Positions 4,534 through 7,167 of a stretch of DNA of 7,167 nucleotides are shown here, in pieces. Position numbers and translations under genes: made by a program. The stretch spans positions 1 through 7,167 of the forward strand of contig CAKQWG010000160.1 of assembly GCA_934278005.1 (NCBI GenBank), read 5' to 3'. The notes beneath the pieces were generated by a model that was given only the letters and a program-made list of their open reading frames with translations, had not been told where the DNA came from and did no database searches. The first letter of the stretch is position 1; the number at the start of each line of letters is the position of its first letter. Source of the stretch: an uncultured Pirellulaceae bacterium (GTDB taxonomy: Bacteria > Planctomycetota > Planctomycetia > Pirellulales > Pirellulaceae).

Positions 4534-6911
4534 CCCCGGCCCGCATGGCTCGCCTGTGCCTCAAGGAACTAAGAGAATCGCTGCGTGACCGGCGTACGAT
4601 TGTCACATTGGTCCTCATGCCGCTGCTGGTCTATCCCTTGTTGAGTTTAGTGCTCAATCGCGTGTTGCTCTCGGGCGCAGGGGCTAAGACGGGTACGTTT
4701 GTTACGTTTGGCATTGGGCACGAATTGCGTGAGAGTCCACTGCCGATCCTGCTAGAGATTGGCTACAGCCAGCTTCGAATGCGAGAGACGGCACCAGTTT
4801 TCTTAGAGGACGTCGTCGACGACCTGCGACGCGGCCAGGCTCAGGAAGCCAGCCCCCCGGCGTTACCGCGGCCGCAGATCATCATGTTGGCAGACAACGG
4901 ACGCGATGCACTTCGTGACGGCACCGTGGATATCGTCATCTCGCGTCAATCTGCGGACAGCCAACCCGACCGCGACTTAGACAGCGAAACCTCGCCAGCC
5001 ACAGATGCTGCGACCAGCGCGGCACAGAATAACGGGTCGCGCCCCACAAGGAGCGCCTCGCGCGTCAATCCGCTGCGACCGCTGGTTGATGCTATCCGCG
5101 CGAACAATCAAGTTACGCCTGACGTGGACCTCGACCAACTGCTCGACGTGGTGGGGACGTACCGAGTGCGTTATCGCGATCGCGATGCTCAGAGCGAGCG
5201 AGCATTGCAGGTGTTAGAGCGGATTATGGCAGCGGTCAATTTGGATTCGATGCGTGGCATCGTGGCAGGCTTCGAACCGCCGCTACGCATCGACGCTACG
5301 CCGGTAGCCATGCAAGCTAACTATGCAGAGCTGCTGGCGACTATGATACCGCTGGTGCTTGTGCTGATGACCATGGCCGGGGCCGTCTACCCAGCCATTG
5401 ACCTGACGGCCGGTGAGCGAGAGCGCGGCACGATGGAGGCTCTGATCGTCTCGCCCACTCCCACCAGCATCTTGTTGCTGGCCAAGTACTCGGCCGTAGT
5501 CACCGTAGCTCTACTGACTGCGCTGGCTAACTTGGCGGCCATGAGCGTGACCCTGTGGGCAAGTGGGATTGGCAAACTGCTGTTTGGCGATGGGCTTCTC
5601 TCCACGGGAGTCATTGGAACGGTGCTGGCGCTGCTGGTTCTATTCACGATGTTCTTTGCCGCTTTGCTATTGGCAGTGACCAGTTTCGCCAAGAGCTTCA
5701 AAGAAGCGCAAGCCTATTTGATTCCGTTGATGCTGCTGGCATTGACTCCGGGTGTGATGAGCCTCATGCCGGGGCTCAAGTTCACAGGACTGTTAGCGAC
5801 GGTTCCACTGGTGAATATTGTTTTGTTAGCGCGGCAGGTGTTGGTAGGAGCGGCGGAGTGGGACACAGCATTGGTCGCGGTCATATGCAACAGTGTCTAT
5901 GCCTTGGCCGCTTTGGCTGTCGCCAGTCGCCTGTTTGGCTCAGATGCGTCGATGCAGGGGAGTCAAGGCAGTTGGCGCGACCTGATGCTGCGTCCCTTAG
6001 AATGGAGGCGTTATCCCAGCTTGGATCAGATGGCGCTGACAATGTCGGCGATGTTCCCACTGTATTTCATCGCGTCCAGCCTACTGCCTTCGCTCAGCCG
6101 AGACCTAACCACCAAGCTGTGGATTTCTGCTGGGGTGTCGTTCGGCTTAATCTTAGGCTTACCAGTGTGGGTGGTCTGGTATCGTCGCATTCGCTGTGAC
6201 ACAACGTTTCGCTTATCTGCAGGCAGGCCCGGGCAGTGGCCGCTATGGCTGTTGGGCGTCATGCTGCTGGGAGGCTCTGCTTGGATGCTGGCGCATGAGA
6301 TCTTTATCGCCGCCCAGTTGATGGGAATAGGCACCATCAAGCTCGAACATTTAAAGCAAGTAGCGGAGTTTAAGGATCAATTAGCGCGACTCCCTTGGGG
6401 ACTGGTGCTGTTCGTCTTCGCGCTCACTCCGGCTGTGTGTGAAGAGGGATTGTTTCGCGGTTTTATCCTCAGCTCGCTACACCGCTACACAACCTCATGG
6501 GCGATCATCGTGTCGGCCGTTTTGTTTGGGCTGATGCACGTGCTGACATCCAACGTGCTGGCCGTAGAGCGCTTTCTGCCGACCACATTTATGGGACTGC
6601 TGCTGGCCTGGGTAGCTCTGCGGACCGGTTCGATCTGGCCAGGTGTGTTGTTACATGCAATGCACAACGGGTTCCTGCTCTCGGCCAGCCGCTTCGAGGC
6701 GCAGTTGAAACAGTGGCACATTCTGGTCGAAGAAGGGCAGCACCTGCCGGCTGTTTGGTTGGCAGCTGGCGGAATCATGTTTCTCGCAGGCTGCGGCGCC
6801 ATCTGGTGGGGTTCGCGCGGTATTGCGCGAGTGTCATACCCGCTGGAAGATGTGCCCTACGATCCTAGGGAGCCTTTGGCAGCAGCTGGTCGAGTTTATA
6901 ACCAAGCTTGA
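4518..6911 (+). CDS. NatB-type ABC-2 permease fused to a CPBP (CAAX/Abi) intramembrane protease
   Basis: The product is 797 residues. Residues 1-475 form an ABC-2 permease of NatB type. The N-terminus has a cytoplasmic 'CLKELRESLRDRRT' (14-27), then TM1 (about 28-51). A large extracytoplasmic domain (about 55-268) follows, with a Ser/Ala/Asp-rich, probably disordered insert at about 142-184. About six TMs (271-470) come next. The NatB hallmark 'AGERERGTMEALIVSPTPTS' lies at 298-317. Residues about 500-797 are a multi-pass CPBP protease. All three motifs are intact: EExxxR (Glu642, Glu643, Arg647), FxxxH (Phe670, His674) and HxxxN (His713, Asn717). CPBP proteins include CAAX prenyl proteases and Abi proteins linked to bacteriocin processing or self-immunity. 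In this complex the protease could process or clear a membrane substrate handled by the exporter; that is inference. I recall 'ABC transporter permease subunit/CPBP intramembrane protease' as an existing annotation for planctomycete proteins, so the fusion itself is probably known. No frameshift or linker suggests an artefact. Confidence 0.93.
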   Translation: MSDRITPARMARLCLKELRESLRDRRTIVTLVLMPLLVYPLLSLVLNRVLLSGAGAKTGTFVTFGIGHELRESPLPILLEIGYSQLRMRETAPVFLEDVVDDLRRGQAQEASPPALPRPQIIMLADNGRDALRDGTVDIVISRQSADSQPDRDLDSETSPATDAATSAAQNNGSRPTRSASRVNPLRPLVDAIRANNQVTPDVDLDQLLDVVGTYRVRYRDRDAQSERALQVLERIMAAVNLDSMRGIVAGFEPPLRIDATPVAMQANYAELLATMIPLVLVLMTMAGAVYPAIDLTAGERERGTMEALIVSPTPTSILLLAKYSAVVTVALLTALANLAAMSVTLWASGIGKLLFGDGLLSTGVIGTVLALLVLFTMFFAALLLAVTSFAKSFKEAQAYLIPLMLLALTPGVMSLMPGLKFTGLLATVPLVNIVLLARQVLVGAAEWDTALVAVICNSVYALAALAVASRLFGSDASMQGSQGSWRDLMLRPLEWRRYPSLDQMALTMSAMFPLYFIASSLLPSLSRDLTTKLWISAGVSFGLILGLPVWVVWYRRIRCDTTFRLSAGRPGQWPLWLLGVMLLGGSAWMLAHEIFIAAQLMGIGTIKLEHLKQVAEFKDQLARLPWGLVLFVFALTPAVCEEGLFRGFILSSLHRYTTSWAIIVSAVLFGLMHVLTSNVLAVERFLPTTFMGLLLAWVALRTGSIWPGVLLHAMHNGFLLSASRFEAQLKQWHILVEEGQHLPAVWLAAGGIMFLAGCGAIWWGSRGIARVSYPLEDVPYDPREPLAAAGRVYNQA

Positions 6912-6942
6912 GCCGACGCGGGGCCGGTCCAACGGCAAACCT

Positions 6943-6997
6943 CATGCAAAATGCTCCCGATAAAAGATTATCGTTCGGCAAGTTTTAAAATTGCATG
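6943..6997. repeat. Nested inverted repeats downstream of the permease gene
   Basis: CATGCAA (6943-6949) pairs with TTGCATG (6991-6997). Inside it, CGATAA-AAGA-TTATCG (6958-6973) forms a second perfect 6-bp hairpin. TTTT follows the inner hairpin only after eight bases, so as a terminator for the operon it is weak. It is the only foldback candidate between the permease stop and the opposing tRNA terminator. Confidence 0.35.
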
Positions 6998-7036
6998 CAG
7001 TCGTTTAGGCAACTGGCTACCAGCAATGCTGTCCAC

Positions 7037-7073
7037 GAAAAAACCCCTGTGAACTGTGGCATTCACAGGGGTT
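7037..7073 (-). terminator. Strong rho-independent terminator of the tRNA-Glu-like gene
   Basis: On the minus strand, AACCCCTGTGAA (7073-7062) pairs perfectly over 12 bp with TTCACAGGGGTT (7053-7042) around an 8-base loop. The stem is followed at once by a run of six T (complement of A 7038-7043, which shares its first two with the stem). It begins 15 bases after the tRNA 3' end, so the tRNA is transcribed leftward and ends here. On the plus strand no T-run follows, so it is not an obvious terminator for the permease operon. Confidence 0.9.
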
Positions 7074-7088
7074 GCGGAGAGAACACAG

Positions 7089-7161
7089 TTCCCCGTAAGG
7101 GATTCGAACCCCTGTTTCCGCCTTGAACAGGCGACGTCCTGGGCCACTAGACGAACGGGGC
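7089..7161 (-). tRNA. tRNA-Glu (anticodon UUC)-like gene with atypical positions
   Basis: Read on the minus strand, the 73-base gene aligns throughout with bacterial tRNA-Glu. The acceptor is GCCCCGT. The D arm is GTCTAGTGGCCCAGGAC, as in E. coli apart from one base. The anticodon stem is TCGCC/GGCGG, the variable loop AAAC and the T arm AGGGG-TTCGAAT-CCCTT. The anticodon loop is TGTTCAA, so the anticodon is TTC, but position 33 is G instead of the near-universal T. The acceptor 3' strand is ACGGGG-A, so pair 1-72 is G/A, a mismatch; the remaining six pairs are sound and the discriminator is A. CCA is not encoded. A strong terminator follows, which argues that the gene is expressed. It may be a divergent minor copy, a tRNA with a role outside translation, or an early pseudogene. 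The tRNA-Glu identity is secure; full decoding function is less so. Confidence 0.85.
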
Positions 7162-7167
7162 TTCGAA

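Noticed and set aside
5555..6199. Plus-strand 214-codon frame inside the permease gene
   Set aside because: It is an out-of-frame shadow of the permease-protease gene, whose frame carries continuous membrane segments and conserved motifs.

Overview
The window looks like a chromosomal stretch from a planctomycete, probably of the Pirellulaceae type. This is an inference from gene content: a short secreted ceramidase-fold protein, a single-domain KaiC-like ATPase, and an ABC-2 permease fused to a CPBP intramembrane protease, a fusion I associate with planctomycetes. Compact tRNA genes without encoded CCA and repeat-rich intergenic DNA fit the same picture. No database search was possible.

Layout, left to right. 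(1) The last 69 codons of a WD40-repeat-like protein (+) end at 212. (2) About 470 bases without a convincing gene lead to a tRNA-Ser(UGA) gene (687-771, +). (3) A predicted secreted, zinc-binding member of the neutral/alkaline ceramidase family (834-2222, +) follows the tRNA by 62 bases with no visible terminator between them. (4) The 452-base gap between the convergent ceramidase-like and KaiC-like genes is almost all repeat. It holds an imperfect tandem duplication whose second copy is interrupted by a MITE-like element of about 249 bp with imperfect terminal inverted repeats and a short target duplication. It also holds a 27-bp tandem array ending two bases from the KaiC-like stop codon. 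(5) A KaiC/RecA-superfamily ATPase gene lies on the minus strand (2675-3553). (6) Divergent from it, a two-gene operon on the plus strand encodes a NatA-type ABC ATPase (3760-4533) and a NatB-type permease fused to a CPBP (CAAX/Abi-type) protease (4518-6911). The two genes overlap by 16 bases. (7) A strong intrinsic terminator and a tRNA-Glu(UUC)-like gene, both on the minus strand, close the window.

How the genes may work together. The ABC ATPase and the permease-protease almost certainly form one membrane complex. Having the intact CPBP active-site motifs in the same polypeptide as the export channel suggests coupling of intramembrane proteolysis to export or membrane stress handling; the substrate is unknown. 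The divergent KaiC-like gene may be a regulatory partner, but only adjacency supports that.

The observations most worth a second look are the MITE-like insertion with its built-in empty-site copy, the tRNA-Glu-like gene with G at position 33 and a G1/A72 mismatch, the permease-protease fusion, and the ceramidase-like protein with Thr where the nucleophilic Ser is expected.
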